Assembly (NCBI GenBank): GCA_017457105.1
Contig: JAFTIA010000109.1
Location: 1-40,442 of the forward strand
From: Lentisphaeria bacterium
Lineage (GTDB): Bacteria; Verrucomicrobiota; Lentisphaeria; Victivallales; Victivallaceae
Length of the DNA stretch: 40,442 bases
Reading direction: 5' to 3'
The translations under genes and the position numbers were made by a program. Under the pieces are notes generated by a model, which saw only the letters and a list, made by a program, of their open reading frames with translations, did no database searches and had not been told where the DNA came from. Numbering within the stretch: position 1 is the stretch's first letter; the number at the start of each line of letters is the position of its first letter. This document shows positions 33,223 through 40,442 of the stretch, piece after piece.

Positions 33223-33282
33223 AAAAACTCTCCTTTATTCTATAATTTATCATCTTGAAAAAAGAATTCCAGCGGGTATATT
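33223..33282 (+). promoter_or_regulatory. Shared regulator site and promoter before the pseudopilin at 33335
   Basis: The site AAAAACTCTCC-N8-ATAATTTATC-N2-CTTG (33223-33257) recurs with the same spacing at 34218-34252. It runs into TTGAAA (33255-33260), 16 nt, TATATT (33277-33282). It also overlaps the ribosome site of the divergent araC gene, so a bound protein could control both directions. Confidence 0.6.
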
Positions 33283-33334
33283 GCAAAAAGATCCGTTTTT
33301 GTTATTTTTTCTGTTCAAAAGAAAGGGAGAACAA

Positions 33335-34102
33335 ATGGGACATTTTACAAAGCTGCAGAGCCGGAAAAGTTTTACTCTGATCGAACTGTTGGTGGTGATT
33401 GCCATCATCGCCATTCTGGCAGCCATGCTGCTTCCGGCTTTGAATCAGGCGCGGGAAAAGGCCAAAGGGCTCCAGTGTGTGAGCAACCTTAAACAGATGG
33501 GGACCGGCGTGGCGCAGTACTCCGGGACATACGATTATTATCCCATGCTGACATTGCCGAGTTATATGGGGCTGGCGTATAATTTCGGGACATGGAAAGC
33601 CATGCTTGCACCTTTTCTTTCCGTGCAGTTGAAAACGGGGCTGGACGGATTTGAACTGAAAGACAATACCGGTTTGGAAAAAGGTGTTTTTCTCTGTCCG
33701 AACTGGAGCCGGGAAAAGGTTCAGGGAACCAAGCGGCCCGGGGTGGACGATCATCATTTTGCCGGCGGTTACGGGTATAACTGGGGCGGCAGCGATGGTT
33801 CCAATGGGATGGGGTATAATTATGATTCCGCAAAGGGCAAATATAATCAATTCAAGCCCAATTCCGTACAGCGTCCGGCAGAAACCATTATTATTGGCGA
33901 TGCCAGAGATACCGGGATATCGAATGCGGCTGCATGTGCCGCCATGTATATCGGTTCTGAAAGCACCCGGCACATGCCGGGGATGAATATCCTTTGGGTG
34001 GATGGGCATGCTTCCAACGAGGCTCTCACCAAGATCAAAACCGGGGTGGCAGGTTCCAAAGTCGAGGCCAAAAGTTACTACTACGCCCGCGTAAAATATT
34101 GA
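33335..34102 (+). CDS. Pseudopilin with H-X9-DG motif
   Basis: A 255-residue protein with prepilin leader [20 protein letters not shown] (residues about 10-29), [34 protein letters not shown], and a C-terminal [15 protein letters not shown], an exact H-X9-DG motif. It is a close paralog of the protein encoded at 36227: the segment [20 protein letters not shown] and long stretches after it are the same. The ATG at 33335 has AGGGAG 7 nt upstream. The gene lies divergent to araC, and its own terminator follows at 34144. Confidence 0.85.
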   Translation: MGHFTKLQSRKSFTLIELLVVIAIIAILAAMLLPALNQAREKAKGLQCVSNLKQMGTGVAQYSGTYDYYPMLTLPSYMGLAYNFGTWKAMLAPFLSVQLKTGLDGFELKDNTGLEKGVFLCPNWSREKVQGTKRPGVDDHHFAGGYGYNWGGSDGSNGMGYNYDSAKGKYNQFKPNSVQRPAETIIIGDARDTGISNAAACAAMYIGSESTRHMPGMNILWVDGHASNEALTKIKTGVAGSKVEAKSYYYARVKY

Positions 34103-34143
34103 GGCAAACCTGTGCCGGTCAGCGGCATTTTTTAAACGGTATC

Positions 34144-34175
34144 AAAACGCAATGGCAAGTGCTGTTGCGTTTTTT
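34144..34175 (+). terminator. Terminator of the pseudopilin at 33335
   Basis: AAAACGCAA (34144-34152) pairs with TTGCGTTTT (34165-34173), and the T-run continues to 34175. Confidence 0.85.
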
Positions 34176-34217
34176 GTCTTTCTGTCCGGTCAATCTTTTT
34201 TTTGAAAAAAAAAGTAT

Positions 34218-34277
34218 AAAAACTCTCCCTATTGTAATAATTTATCCCCTTGCAGAAAACGATCCGGCATTTACAGT
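34218..34277 (+). promoter_or_regulatory. Shared regulator site and promoter before the GH127-like gene
   Basis: The second instance of the AAAAACTCTCC-N8-ATAATTTATC-N2-CTTG site (34218-34252). It runs into TTGCAG (34250-34255), 16 nt, TACAGT (34272-34277). The position relative to the -35 box is identical to that at 33223, as expected for an activator bound next to RNA polymerase. Confidence 0.6.
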
Positions 34278-34315
34278 AATAGCTGTGAGAATTCTGTCTG
34301 TTGAAAGGGGTGTGT

Positions 34316-36199
34316 ATGAAGAGGTGGTCTTTTCCGTCAGTTTCCGGTGTCTGTATACGGGATCCCTATTTTGCTCCGCGTATCCGGCGCAACCGGACGG
34401 CGACGATCCCGGCGGTGCTGGCTCTTTTGGAGTCATCGGGGCGTATCCGGGCTTTTGATATGAACTGGAAGCCGGGAGATCCCGATGAACCGCATTGTTT
34501 CTGGGATTCCGACGTGGCAAAGACGGTGGAAGGGATGGCTCTGGAGCTGCAGAACAGCCCGGATCCGGAATTGGAAAAGACATTGAATGACCTTGTGCGC
34601 CGGATCATTTCCGCCCAGCAGCCGGATGGATATTTGAATACCCATATCACCCTTGTTGATCCGGAGAGCCGCTGGAAAAATCTTGCACAGAAGCACGAGT
34701 TGTATTGTGCCGGACACCTGATGGAGGCGGCTGTGGAACACTTTTACGCCACCGGCCGCCGGGATTTTCTGGATGCCATGTGCCGTTATGCCGATTACAT
34801 TGCAAGCGTATTCGGGCACGGCGAGGGGCAGTTGCGCGGGTATCCCGGCCACCAGGAGATCGAACTTGCCCTCTGTAAACTTGCTGAAGCCACCGGGCAG
34901 GAAAAATATCTTCATCTTGCCAAATATTTTATTGATGAACGGGGACAAGCCCCCAACTATTTTGTCAGTGAGGGCGTGGCTCCGGAAAAACTTTTTATCC
35001 AGCAGGCGCATAAACCTGTCCGGGAACAAAGGGAGGCGGAAGGTCATGCCGTCCGTGCCGGGTATATGTACGCCGGAATGGCAGATGTGGCGGCCGCCAC
35101 CGGAGATACGGAACTTTTTGCCGCATGTGAGAGATTGTTTGAAAATCTTGCCGGGCGGCGCATGTATATTTCCGGCGGCATCGGTTCTCACTGTGCACAG
35201 GAGCGTATCGGTTTGGATTATCAGCTGCCCAATGATACGGCATACGCAGAAAGCTGTGCAACGATTTCGCTGGTGTTTTTCGCCGCCCGCATGTTGAATA
35301 TTACGGGAAATGCCCGCTATGCCGATGTGATGGAGCAAGCCATGTATAACGGTGTTTTTGCCGGGATCAGTTTGGATGGAAAAGCATTCTTTTACCAGAA
35401 TGTTCTGGAGGCCAATGAGCAGTCTGTCCCCAGTCCGGAACTTCATTTTGCTCCGGTCCGGCAGACGTGGTTTTCCTGTTCCTGCTGTCCCACCAGTTTC
35501 AGCCGTTTTCTGCCGCAGATCGGGCGGTATCTCTGGAGTGTGTCGGCGGAGGCTGTACGGCTGAATATTCCGGCGGCAGGAGAGTACCGGGCTCCCGGAC
35601 GGTATATCCGGGTATCCGGGAAATATCCCTATGAGGGCGCGATCTCCATTGAATTTCCGGAAGGGGGAGATTTTGAATTTGCCCTCCGGATCCCCGGCTG
35701 GTGCCGCCGGTGGTCTCTGCGGAAAAACGGGAAAAAACTTTCCGGGAAACCGGTGAAGGGGTATATTTCCTGCGGGCGGAATTGGAGGTGCGGAGATGTG
35801 GTGGAGCTGGATTTGGAAATGGTTCCCCGGATCGTTTATGCACACGAAAAGGTTCATGAAAATGCCGGCCGGGCCGTACTGATGCGGGGGCCGTTATTGT
35901 ATGCCTTTGAAAGTACGGACAATGCGGGGGATTGCCTTTCAAGTTTGCTGATCCCGGAAGATCCTGCGGCGTACCGTGTCGCCCGGGTCCGGGGACTGCC
36001 CGCCGGGACCGTGGCGTTAAAGGCCGCCGGATTCCGGGAAGTGCGGCGGAGTGAGGCTTTGTACGGCACAACGCCCCCCGCTTTGCGTAAATGCACTGTG
36101 ACGGCAATCCCGTACGCCATGTGGGAAAACCGGGGGCCGTGCAGTATGCAGGTTTGGATGCGGAAATTTGCCGGAGAACGGCATGATGTGATAAAATAA
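34316..36199 (+). CDS. GH127-like glycoside hydrolase (DUF1680, beta-L-arabinofuranosidase type)
   Basis: A 627-residue protein without signal peptide. An (alpha/alpha)6 barrel is indicated by FDMNWKPGDPDEPHCFWDSDVAKTVEGMA, ISAQQPDGYLNTHI, ELYCAGHLMEAAVEHFYATG and YISGGIGSHCAQERIG. NDTAYAESCA and WFSCSCCPTSFSRFL hold the glutamate and cysteines that in family GH127 bind zinc and provide the nucleophilic cysteine. A C-terminal beta region follows. The family removes beta-L-arabinofuranose, though related DUF1680 enzymes act on other sugars. The ATG at 34316 follows AAAGGGG. Gaps of 27 and 19 nt link it with the following pseudopilin and PL8 genes. Confidence 0.85.
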   Translation: MKRWSFPSVSGVCIRDPYFAPRIRRNRTATIPAVLALLESSGRIRAFDMNWKPGDPDEPHCFWDSDVAKTVEGMALELQNSPDPELEKTLNDLVRRIISAQQPDGYLNTHITLVDPESRWKNLAQKHELYCAGHLMEAAVEHFYATGRRDFLDAMCRYADYIASVFGHGEGQLRGYPGHQEIELALCKLAEATGQEKYLHLAKYFIDERGQAPNYFVSEGVAPEKLFIQQAHKPVREQREAEGHAVRAGYMYAGMADVAAATGDTELFAACERLFENLAGRRMYISGGIGSHCAQERIGLDYQLPNDTAYAESCATISLVFFAARMLNITGNARYADVMEQAMYNGVFAGISLDGKAFFYQNVLEANEQSVPSPELHFAPVRQTWFSCSCCPTSFSRFLPQIGRYLWSVSAEAVRLNIPAAGEYRAPGRYIRVSGKYPYEGAISIEFPEGGDFEFALRIPGWCRRWSLRKNGKKLSGKPVKGYISCGRNWRCGDVVELDLEMVPRIVYAHEKVHENAGRAVLMRGPLLYAFESTDNAGDCLSSLLIPEDPAAYRVARVRGLPAGTVALKAAGFREVRRSEALYGTTPPALRKCTVTAIPYAMWENRGPCSMQVWMRKFAGERHDVIK

Positions 36200-36226
36200 A
36201 CGCCTTGCAAATAAAAGGAGAAAAAA

Positions 36227-37165
36227 ATGAAACACTACACCAACATCCGTCGTCGTAACACCTTTACACTGATCGAACTATTGGTGAGTACTACTTGTCA
36301 AATAGGTGTTTTGCCGTTGTATTACCTCAAAAAATTCTATAAAAACAACACATCCTTACGCCCGGCAGGGCGCACTTCACGCTTGACGCAGTCAAGCTCT
36401 TCACATCTTCACATCTTCACTCAATCAGCGTTCACGCTGATTGAACTTTTGGTTGTTATTGCCATCATTGCCATTCTGGCAGCCATGCTGCTCCCGGCTT
36501 TGAATCAGGCACGGGAAAAGGCGAAAAATATCGGCTGTGTAAACAACCTCAAGCAAATGGGGTCCGGTGTGGCGCAATACACCGGGACATACGATTATTA
36601 TCCCATGCTGACATTGCCGAGTTATATGGGGCTGGCGTACAATTTCGGGACATGGAAAGCCATGCTTGCTCCTTTCCTTTCCGTACAGCTGAAGACGGGG
36701 CTGGACGGATTTGAACTGAAAGACAATGTCGGTTTATCGACAGGTGTTTTCCGTTGCCCGAATTGGAGCCGGGAAAAGGTTCAGGGAACCAAGCGGCCGG
36801 GGGTGAACGATCATCATTTCTCCGGCGGTTACGGCTACAATTACAGTGGCGGCGACAACGGGCCCAACGGGATGGGGTACCATTATGATTCAGCAAAGGA
36901 CAAATACAATCAATTCAAGCCCAATTCCGTACAGCGTCCGGCGGAAACCATTATTATTGGTGATGGCAAGGATTTCAACGTGACGAATGCCGCCCAGTGT
37001 GCTGCCATGTATATCGGGTCAGAAAGTGTCCGGCATCATTCCGGATTGAACATCCTCTGGGTGGATGGCCATGCAAGTTTTGAAACCCATAGCAAGATCA
37101 AGTCCGGGATGCCCTGCAATAAGGTCGATGCCAAGGCTTACTACTACGCCCGTGTGAAATTCTGA
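36227..37165 (+). CDS. Pseudopilin with duplicated leader and in-frame insertion
   Basis: A 312-residue paralog of the protein at 33335. It starts [20 protein letters not shown], where the hydrophobic helix should begin, but continues with about 48 foreign residues ([16 protein letters not shown] ... [12 protein letters not shown]). Then [20 protein letters not shown] starts again and the normal protein follows to the H-X9-DG motif ([13 protein letters not shown]). The repeated motif is 168 nt apart, so the frame is kept. Only the second leader has a membrane helix; whether it is still processed is unknown. AGGAG precedes the ATG at 36227. It sits between the GH127 and PL8 genes in one operon. 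Confidence 0.85.
   Translation: MKHYTNIRRRNTFTLIELLVSTTCQIGVLPLYYLKKFYKNNTSLRPAGRTSRLTQSSSSHLHIFTQSAFTLIELLVVIAIIAILAAMLLPALNQAREKAKNIGCVNNLKQMGSGVAQYTGTYDYYPMLTLPSYMGLAYNFGTWKAMLAPFLSVQLKTGLDGFELKDNVGLSTGVFRCPNWSREKVQGTKRPGVNDHHFSGGYGYNYSGGDNGPNGMGYHYDSAKDKYNQFKPNSVQRPAETIIIGDGKDFNVTNAAQCAAMYIGSESVRHHSGLNILWVDGHASFETHSKIKSGMPCNKVDAKAYYYARVKF
36287..36430 (+). mobile_element. In-frame 144-nt insertion with hairpins in a pseudopilin leader
   Basis: The insertion is bounded by two versions of the same coding motif (36263-36286 and 36431-36454). It contains CGCCC/GGGCG (36359-36372), GCTTGAC/GTCAAGC (36381-36397), a repeated CTTCACAT, and at its 3' edge TCAATCAGCG (36421-36430). That last segment is a perfect complement of CGCTGATTGA in the downstream motif (loop TTCA). 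The paralog at 33335 lacks it. Mobile nature is inferred. Confidence 0.55.
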
Positions 37166-37184
37166 TTGACACTGGAGAAAACTG

Positions 37185-40151
37185 ATGTTGAAAAAATGGT
37201 GTTTGCTTGCCGGGCTGACTCTGCTGGTATCCGCTGCTTTTGCGGCGGATCACGGGATGCTCAACTTTGAAGAAGATGCGATTTTGTCGCAGATCCGGGC
37301 GGAAGCCGGGAAAGTATCTCTTTCTGACCGGCATTATCTGGGAGGAAAGCGTTCCCTGCGCTGGGATTACAAGCCGGGAGATGTGCTGACCATTGATTTC
37401 CCGCCGTGGTATCTCACTGACGCAGAAGCTACAAAACTTTTCGGGACAGAGGCACGCACCATCCTGACACTGAATGTTTACAATGAAAAACCGCTGGCGG
37501 ACAAGCCTGTGCGGGTATCTTTCGGCCGCCGTGGAGAGAAAAAAGATGATTGCGGGTTTGATTTCTTTCTGAATTTCAAAGGCTGGCGTGCCTCCTGGCC
37601 GGTTTACAGCCGGGACATGGAAGGGACGCCCCGGGGGGATATGGACCGGATCCGGATGCAGATCCCGGAAGGTGTTCCGGCAGGGACTCTTTATCTGGAT
37701 AACCTGATCCCCGGGTCGGTGACATACGAGCGGTATCAGGATGCCGATTTACAAAATCCGGTGATCCGTATGCGTGTTCCCTATTCCCGCCCTTTTTCCA
37801 CCGCTATGCCGATCCTGACCTGGCAGATGCGCCCCAAAGACGGCAAAGAATTGACGGATGCTGACCGGCAGGGGTTTGCTTCTATCCGGAAAAATATGCT
37901 GACTTTGCTCAATTTGAAGCCGCCCAGAAGTTTTGCCCGGGATTTGAGATCCCTGCGGAAATTGGTCGCCAAATTTGAACTTGTCCGGCATCCCGACGGG
38001 CGTGTTACCGGGAAACCCATCCGTTTCGGCGTGATGGACCGGCAATATACTTATGTTCCTGAAAAAGAAAAGGTTCTGGCAGATTTTGTGCCGCACCGCC
38101 AGTTCGGTTCCGCCATGCTGTGGGCCGCCAAACTGTATCAAATTGCCCCCAATGATCTGTACCGGGCGGAATTGCTGAAAATGTATTTCCTGCTTCTGGA
38201 TCATAATCTGGATCAGGGGTTTGCCTGGGGGAGCGGCGTGGGGACCCGTGCCAATGTGGGCTATGGTTCCCGGGAATTTTTCTATTCTCTGCTGGTCATG
38301 GCAGATGTTTTGAAACAGCACGGCAGGAGCCGTGAAGCCTCCGATATCGGCGTGTGGCACGGGGATGTAAAGTCTTTCCTCGATCCCCAGTATTATGAAA
38401 TTGCCAATGCCGATGCCTTCAATATCAAATGGCGTTCCGCTCTGATCGCCATTCTCCTGATGGATGATACCCCGGAAAAAGCCGCTTATATGCGGGCGTT
38501 CACCCGGTACATTGCATGGGCTCTCCAGCCCACTTCCGGCTGGCTTGGCGGGTTGAAGGCGGACGGCTGTTCTTTCCATCACTGGGGGCATTATCCCAGT
38601 TATTCCATGGGTTTTCTGCAGGGCGCGGCGTGGTTGAGCAGTGTTTTGCACGGAACGCCGTGGGAACTGGAATCGCAGGTGAAATCCGCATTGGTCCATA
38701 CGGTCGTATCTTTTATCCGGCAGGGGAATCCTGCCATGCCGCCCTCGCTGGAAGGCCGTGTGCCTTTCCGCGGATTGCGGAATGTCGGGCCCCGGGAAGC
38801 GTTTAAACTGCTATCGGAGAGCGATCCGGCACTGAAAAACAAGTATCCGGAAATCGCCGCAGGAAAGTGTCCGGAGGGGTTTGCCAGTTTCAATTACGGC
38901 GGGTTCGGCGTTCACCGTTTTGGGGAAAAGATGCTGATCTTGAAGACATTCAATCGCTATGTATGGGGCAGTGAGATCTATCAGGCGCAGAACCGTTACG
39001 GGCGTTACTGGTCCTACGGATCCATGTTTCTTCTGGGGAAGGGCACGGCGGCCGGAGAGGGCTTGAGTGCCGCAGGCTGGGATTGGAATCGTGTTCCCGG
39101 TGCCACCACCCGTATCCTGCCGTGGAAAGAACTTGTTTCCCCGATCCTGCACCACGAAATGCGGACGCTTCCCGGAAACAGATCCAATGGATGCAGTCAT
39201 TTGGAGGATATGTACGGTGTTTTCGGGTCGGTGGTTACAGAGCCGGACAGGAAACCCCATTATGATCCGGCATTCCGGGTGACAAGCTCTATTTTTACAT
39301 TCGGCCCCCGGATCGTTGCTCTGGGGAGCGGCATTTCTTCCGGAACGGACCGCCCGGTGGAAACCACTCTTTTCCAGCTGGGAACGGATAAGGGAAAACG
39401 CCCCTCTTATTTCCAGTCGCCGGAACCTCTGACCGGCTCTGATACGGATCTTGTTCAAACTCCCGGCAAGGGGAAAGTTGTCTGGACGGCGGATTGGCGG
39501 GACAATGTCTGGTTCATTTTCGGCGACCGTCCGGTGCGTTTCCGGCGTTCCCTGCAAAAATCACCCTTGCATACCGGTGTCAAAGGCAAGACTGCCTCCG
39601 GTGATTTTACGGTGGCCTCCATTGAGCACGGTGTGAAACCGGTGTCCGGCAGATATGAATATCTTCTCCGGCTGGATTTGAAGGCTGCTGACGCTCCGGC
39701 AGAAGCGGAAAAACTGGCATCCCGTAAACCTTATACCGTGCTTCAGCAGGATGATGCCGCCCACGTTGTCCGGGATCATGCTTCCGGCGTCACGGCGGCG
39801 GCGGTGTTCCAGCCGGTGAAAAACCGGAACTGGGGCGGCGTGATCGCCGCGGCAGATAAGCCCTGTTATATTCTTTTCCGCAGTCCCGCAGAAAAGGAGC
39901 TGATTTTGAGCTTGAATACGGCGGATCTTGCAGGTTTTATCCCCAGAGGCACCATGGATCTGGATGCGGTGGAGATGCAGGAAAGTGAGGAAAAGCAGGT
40001 TCGTACCGTAACGATTCAACTGCCGGGCGTGTGGGAGGCTGCCGGTTCCGTGGATGCCCGGGCGGAGGTCAAATCTGCAAACGGCATGACCGCTATTTCC
40101 GGCAAATTCCGCCACGGAAAGCCGATCCAGCTGCATTTGCGTAAAAAATAA
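37185..40151 (+). CDS. Secreted chondroitin ABC lyase-like polysaccharide lyase (PL8)
   Basis: A 988-residue exported enzyme. Residues 1-20 (MLKKWCLLAGLTLLVSAAFA) form the signal peptide. An N-terminal beta-sandwich follows (about 22-190), then the helical catalytic domain with GLKADGCSFHHWGHYPSYSMGF: His466 and Tyr473 keep the seven-residue spacing of His501/Tyr508 in Proteus chondroitinase ABC. Further matches are SLEGRVPFRG, EIYQAQNRYGRYWSYGS, GWDWNRVPGATT and SHLEDMYGVFGS, then VETTLFQ in the C-terminal beta domains. It should cleave chondroitin/dermatan-type glycosaminoglycans by elimination. TGGAG lies 8 nt before the ATG. It is the last gene of its operon, ending in a terminator at about 40208. 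Confidence 0.9.
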   Translation: MLKKWCLLAGLTLLVSAAFAADHGMLNFEEDAILSQIRAEAGKVSLSDRHYLGGKRSLRWDYKPGDVLTIDFPPWYLTDAEATKLFGTEARTILTLNVYNEKPLADKPVRVSFGRRGEKKDDCGFDFFLNFKGWRASWPVYSRDMEGTPRGDMDRIRMQIPEGVPAGTLYLDNLIPGSVTYERYQDADLQNPVIRMRVPYSRPFSTAMPILTWQMRPKDGKELTDADRQGFASIRKNMLTLLNLKPPRSFARDLRSLRKLVAKFELVRHPDGRVTGKPIRFGVMDRQYTYVPEKEKVLADFVPHRQFGSAMLWAAKLYQIAPNDLYRAELLKMYFLLLDHNLDQGFAWGSGVGTRANVGYGSREFFYSLLVMADVLKQHGRSREASDIGVWHGDVKSFLDPQYYEIANADAFNIKWRSALIAILLMDDTPEKAAYMRAFTRYIAWALQPTSGWLGGLKADGCSFHHWGHYPSYSMGFLQGAAWLSSVLHGTPWELESQVKSALVHTVVSFIRQGNPAMPPSLEGRVPFRGLRNVGPREAFKLLSESDPALKNKYPEIAAGKCPEGFASFNYGGFGVHRFGEKMLILKTFNRYVWGSEIYQAQNRYGRYWSYGSMFLLGKGTAAGEGLSAAGWDWNRVPGATTRILPWKELVSPILHHEMRTLPGNRSNGCSHLEDMYGVFGSVVTEPDRKPHYDPAFRVTSSIFTFGPRIVALGSGISSGTDRPVETTLFQLGTDKGKRPSYFQSPEPLTGSDTDLVQTPGKGKVVWTADWRDNVWFIFGDRPVRFRRSLQKSPLHTGVKGKTASGDFTVASIEHGVKPVSGRYEYLLRLDLKAADAPAEAEKLASRKPYTVLQQDDAAHVVRDHASGVTAAAVFQPVKNRNWGGVIAAADKPCYILFRSPAEKELILSLNTADLAGFIPRGTMDLDAVEMQESEEKQVRTVTIQLPGVWEAAGSVDARAEVKSANGMTAISGKFRHGKPIQLHLRKK

Positions 40152-40207
40152 GGCTGTGTTCTGAACTGCGCCTGATCCTGCCGTTTTTGATGCGGCACCT
40201 TGCCGGC

Positions 40208-40247
40208 GGGGAGGGGGGCAATCTTGCCTCCCTTTTCGCTTTTTTTC
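40208..40247 (+). terminator. Terminator of the PL8 operon
   Basis: A G-rich arm (GGGGAGG...GGCAA) pairs with TTGCCTCCC, followed by TTTT and a run of seven T (40240-40247). The hairpin element copy 3 begins five bases later. Confidence 0.75.
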
Positions 40248-40251
40248 TCCG

Positions 40252-40442
40252 GCTCTGTACTAAACAATGACTGATTTTTCTATATAGCAATTTATTTGCT
40301 ATGCACTTGGTCTCTGCGAGGCTGGGTTCCGCGTGCTGAACGCACGCAGAACCGCAAGGCCCCGGAAAAAATCGCAAGCTGATTGCTTGCTGATTTTTTA
40401 TTGGAGCGGGGGGCCGGGGCTTGCTATTTAAGGGCTGCTCGC
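40252..40442 (-). mobile_element. Hairpin-rich MITE-like element, copy 3 (partial)
   Basis: This is the reverse complement of the right two thirds of the complete copy at 24774-25064, beginning with the terminal motif GCTCTGTACTAAAC and running off the window. The ATAGCAA-type hairpin has a different loop (TTTA in place of TGAA in its complement), and the GC-rich outer stem is better paired here (GCAAGGCCCCGG with CCGGGGCTTGC). It lies immediately behind a terminator T-run, as the complete copy does. Confidence 0.85.

Noticed and set aside
34433-35857. Minus-strand frame of 474 codons
   Set aside because: It is antisense to the GH127-like gene, whose zinc-cysteine motif is intact.
1-40442. 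tRNA or rRNA genes
   Set aside because: I looked through the intergenic regions for cloverleaf or conserved rRNA motifs and saw none; a covariance search could still find a diverged one.

Overview
The window looks like a chromosomal contig from a gut-type Lentisphaerota (Victivallales-like) bacterium. This is an inference. It rests on three pseudopilins with the phylum-typical prepilin leader ([20 protein letters not shown], in two of them followed later by H-X9-DG), a large GreA-domain protein of the kind known in the PVC superphylum, a Kdo transferase (Gram-negative envelope), and many glycosidases, polysaccharide lyases, Gfo/Idh/MocA oxidoreductases and sugar isomerases. Both window ends lie inside copies of the same hairpin-rich repeat, and a complete copy sits at 24774-25064, so the contig probably breaks at a dispersed element.

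Layout. 1-1151: end of one hairpin element, two tandem copies of a strongly structured small RNA (132-270 and 505-641), and a SLOG-family gene. 1287-7202 (minus): a large secreted heparinase II/III-like protein and a GH4 alpha-galactosidase, separated by about 590 bp of dispersed repeats. 7367-13096 (minus): a compact six-gene run: deoxyribosyltransferase-like gene (two frames joined at an A7 tract), waaA, TIM-barrel isomerase, rlmI-like methyltransferase, metallophosphoesterase, oxidoreductase. 13342-18347 (plus): GreA-domain protein, second metallophosphoesterase, then an oxidoreductase/isomerase pair. 18492-21994: acpP, an internal terminator, fabF, ligA. 22047-24708: feoAB behind a promoter with an operator-like palindrome and a structured leader. 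24774-25064: the complete hairpin element. 25292-30534: ribokinase, GH32-like protein, GH42-like glycosidase. 30545-31007: a third dispersed repeat unit and a perfect 22-bp inverted repeat over the start of a pseudopilin gene. 31798-33216 (minus): methyltransferase and AraC regulator. 33335-40151 (plus): pseudopilin, then an apparent operon of GH127-like enzyme, pseudopilin and chondroitin ABC lyase-like PL8 enzyme.

Working together. The accessory genes suggest scavenging of host or plant glycans: glycosaminoglycan-type lyases outside the cell, glycosidases (GH4, GH127, GH32/42-like), then oxidoreductase/isomerase pairs and a sugar kinase inside. The AraC gene lies beside a site that recurs at the same position relative to the -35 box in front of two genes, which links regulator, pseudopilin and GH127/PL8 operon.

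Most unusual: (1) the duplicated RNA, whose helices are kept by compensatory changes and which has an invariant 11-bp pseudoknot; (2) the modular hairpin element; (3) the in-frame 168-nt leader duplication/insertion in the pseudopilin at 36227; (4) the shared promoter-proximal site at 33223 and 34218. Families were assigned by reading the translated sequence; no database search was possible.
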